From NCBI GenBank assembly GCA_963691705.1, contig OY829539.1, positions 436,501-500,500 of the forward strand: a stretch of 64,000 nt of DNA, given 5' to 3'. Numbering within the stretch: position 1 is the stretch's first letter; each line of letters starts with the position of its first letter. The notes beneath the pieces were generated by a model that worked only from the letters and a program-made list of their open reading frames with translations, did no database searches and was not told where the DNA came from. The translations under genes and the position numbers were made by a program. Of this stretch, positions 61,713 through 64,000 are shown piece by piece. The stretch is from Viola odorata. Its lineage: Eukaryota; Streptophyta; Magnoliopsida; Malpighiales; Violaceae.

Positions 61713-63452
61713 TCAGCATGTCCAAGAAGAAGATCTTTTTAGCACTGGCTTCATTTGTTTGTCTTCTTCTAAGGAAATCATTCCCAAATGTGAAGGATCT
61801 TCCAGCAACATCTTCGCCACCAAATATCCCGCAATTGACCATGTTTGATATTTCCTTGCCTGTTTACCGACGTATCTCCCAAGCTTCCCATCATAATATT
61901 CAGGCCAGCTATCCTTCAGTAGACGAGCCTCGGCAAGATCAATTGCTCGTTTAGCAATTTGGGGTCGTCCCGTCTTGATGCATGCAGCAGTTAGCAACCA
62001 CAGAAGCACTGCAGTCAATGTGGCAAAGGGGAAATTTTGCACAAAAAAAAGAGCCTGTGTTAATATGAAACTTTTAAAACGCACAAGGATCACTGCATGA
62101 TTACAACAATGACCTTCAACTTTAGCTCATATGCTCACAGATTGTACATGACTAACACCTATAAATTATTGATGCCAAGTAATGAAAATTGAAGCACAGA
62201 CTTTCAGCTTATGGAAACTTGCAAAAGATGATATTCATTACATGTAGGATTAAGTCTTTCAACTTAGTGAGTATGCATTTCTTCTGGTACCTGAAATTGT
62301 TTAACAGGTCCTAATGTAAGCATACCAAAAGAAAGTAACACAATAAGCTCTTTGAGTATTGGCATGGCTCTATAGGAGGAGATCATGATTTAACATTTAG
62401 GATTGCAGACAAAGCCAAAAGAGATGGGAAAGGTGAAGTGAGTGATGTTTTAAAGTTCTCATTTTGGTAAATAAACAACAAATTGGACACATAATGACTT
62501 GAAGAAGCTTGGAGATCGATTAGTATCAATTACAGTTTTTTGTTTGTGGTTTGTATTCAAGAACTTGCAATCCCGTGTGAAAAAAAAATTATTGAATGAT
62601 CTTCTGTTGAGACTGAGTAGGTTAGGCAGAGTTTGACTGAATCAGACTGAACTACAAAGTAATTGTATTTGATATAACCAAATTTCCACATTTCTTTAAA
62701 GAACAGAATGGAAACCAGTAATGTTGTTACTAAGCAGCTCTTCAAATGCATCTCTTTGAAAACAAAGAGCTTTTTAGGTTTACCAAAAAACTAGTAATAA
62801 TATGAGAAATCCATCCTCATGGCAGGAATATCTTATCAAACTCCATTGACCACAATAAAAGAACACAATTGATGGAACAGAAGATGAACAAACCTGGCCA
62901 AGATCCTCCATTATGGTAACTCCATCTGGTATTCTTGGGATCACAACCAGTAACAATTCGCCATTCATGGCTTTCTATTGCAGGGTATGCTATTTTCAGA
63001 GGCATTTCTCCAACCAATTCCTCCCAACGAGATTCAATAAGATCCATGATAGCCATCGATTGCTCAGGAGTTGCAAGAGAAGATAGAATGGCTACACAAT
63101 TACCTAAACAAAACCACCGAAAATCCATCTTTGCAGGACTTACATTCCCAATAAAATATCCACCACGTGTTGGCATAAAGTCAAACACCCAATCGGGGAT
63201 TGAATCAGGGATAACATTAAACTTATTTACTGCAGTATGAGAGTATTCCTCAGTTTTATATCTGTATATGTCATTTAGTTGTTGAAAATCAAGCCAAAAG
63301 TAACTTCGCATATGATAACTCAGTGCATGCAGCCGTTTCACAATCCTCTCAATACAATCTTTTCCTTCTGTATCATGTTTCAACATTGACAAAGCAGATC
63401 TCAACGCCATGAAAAAAAGTGCTTGAATTTCGATGGGATAACCATAAACACC
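61713..63452 (-). CDS. Alkaline/neutral invertase (GH100), 3' part
   Basis: Alkaline/neutral invertase hydrolyses sucrose to glucose and fructose. Two last coding exons are present: 62894-63452 and 61713-62008, joined in phase across [15 protein letters not shown] with GT-AG ends. They encode the final ~285 residues of the usual ~550; the gene's 5' exons lie beyond 64000. Conserved catalytic-domain sequence includes [36 protein letters not shown] and HNGGSWP. The C-terminus ([12 protein letters not shown]) is that of the cytosolic beta-clade enzymes related to Arabidopsis CINV1. The protein is therefore probably cytosolic or nuclear and lacks a plastid transit peptide, though its N-terminus cannot be seen. 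No defects are visible. Confidence 0.93.
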
Positions 63453-64000
63453 CTGTAATACAAACCCCACGCAGTTAATATATGCAAACATTTATATATT
63501 AAGAAATTTAAATAAATTAGAAGACTCTAAATGATGAGCTTCAACCATGAAAAAAATGAAAAAAAGAAAGAAAAGAATCTGAAGCTACCAATAATAAAAT
63601 GGCAAAGTTCAACAGTACTTAAAATTACTACTTCAGGTGAGAAACAAAACAGCATGTAGGGAATACAAATTAGGCTACAGTCCTTGTGTCAAACCAAGAG
63701 TACGGTTTAGTAAAGGGAGTGAGAGAGCGACAGAGGATCGAGTACGGTGATTTCCTTCAAAAAGAATTGTTGTTACTTGCAGGATCAACACAATGTATAA
63801 TACCTGGAAACTATTCACACGGAAAACTAAGTTGCTAATCAGCTTAAAATGAAAAGTAGCACATATGTGCCACCATTAGGTGTACTCCAATTTCTTGCAT
63901 CCATCTGGTTTCATGTATCATGTAAAAGTTGAATCGAAATGTCAAGGTGTTTCTTCAAACACAACTCCCCCCTAATTCAACATCAGCATGTGATAGAGCA
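63453..64000 (-). other. Intron of the invertase gene (continues past the window)
   Basis: The sequence upstream of the acceptor (ATTACAG before GGTGTTTATGG) has no invertase-like coding segment through 64000, so this is intron. Confidence 0.7.

Noticed and set aside
1..64000. CRISPR arrays, operons or other prokaryotic systems
   Set aside because: Spliced plant nuclear genes and plant transposons throughout; no regularly spaced identical repeats with unique spacers.

Overview
This window is plant nuclear DNA, most likely from a core eudicot. The evidence is many-exon genes with AT-rich introns, N-terminal organelle-targeting leaders, plant-specific gene forms (a fused BIO3-BIO1 gene, a FANCM helicase, an alkaline/neutral invertase) and abundant LTR retrotransposons and MITEs. 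I do not assign a species.

Layout. 1-7.3 kb (minus strand): a decayed Ty3/gypsy region with a gag gene and, upstream of it, three extra gene-like units. Two of these carry the 'putative gypsy type transposon' domain. The architecture resembles Tat/Ogre elements. 7.3-13.2 kb: LTR relics, a short tRNA-like sequence, minisatellites and a Stowaway MITE. 13.2-24.1 kb (minus): BIO3-BIO1, 14 coding exons, bifunctional biotin synthesis enzyme. 24.1-26.9 kb: very AT-rich spacer with a 0.6-kb TIR element. 27.0-30.4 kb (plus): plant deoxynucleoside kinase, 5 coding exons. 30.4-34.9 kb: spacer with LTR and TIR-element relics. 35.0-44.4 kb (minus): FANCM helicase, 23 coding exons, including one U12-type AT-AC intron. 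44.6-50.3 kb: a non-coding LTR retrotransposon in minus orientation with matching 6-bp target duplications, itself containing a 1.7-kb solo-LTR-like insertion. 50.7-52.3 kb: a Mutator-like element forming one large inverted repeat with a 10-bp target duplication. 52.8-54.3 kb (plus): a two-exon gene for a 98-residue mitochondrial single-span protein. 54.3-56.2 kb: spacer. 56.2-61.4 kb (minus): a broken Ty1/copia element. 61.7-64 kb (minus): the 3' end of a cytosolic-type alkaline/neutral invertase gene that continues beyond the window.

The five host genes are housekeeping or metabolic: biotin synthesis, nucleotide salvage, DNA-crosslink repair and crossover control, a mitochondrial membrane protein, and sucrose cleavage. 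They look independent and are separated by mobile DNA. All exon boundaries were derived by hand from splice signals, reading-phase arithmetic and family conservation, so an occasional base may be off. The strongest unusual signals are the U12 intron in FANCM, the multi-unit Tat-like region, and the two non-autonomous elements with intact target duplications.
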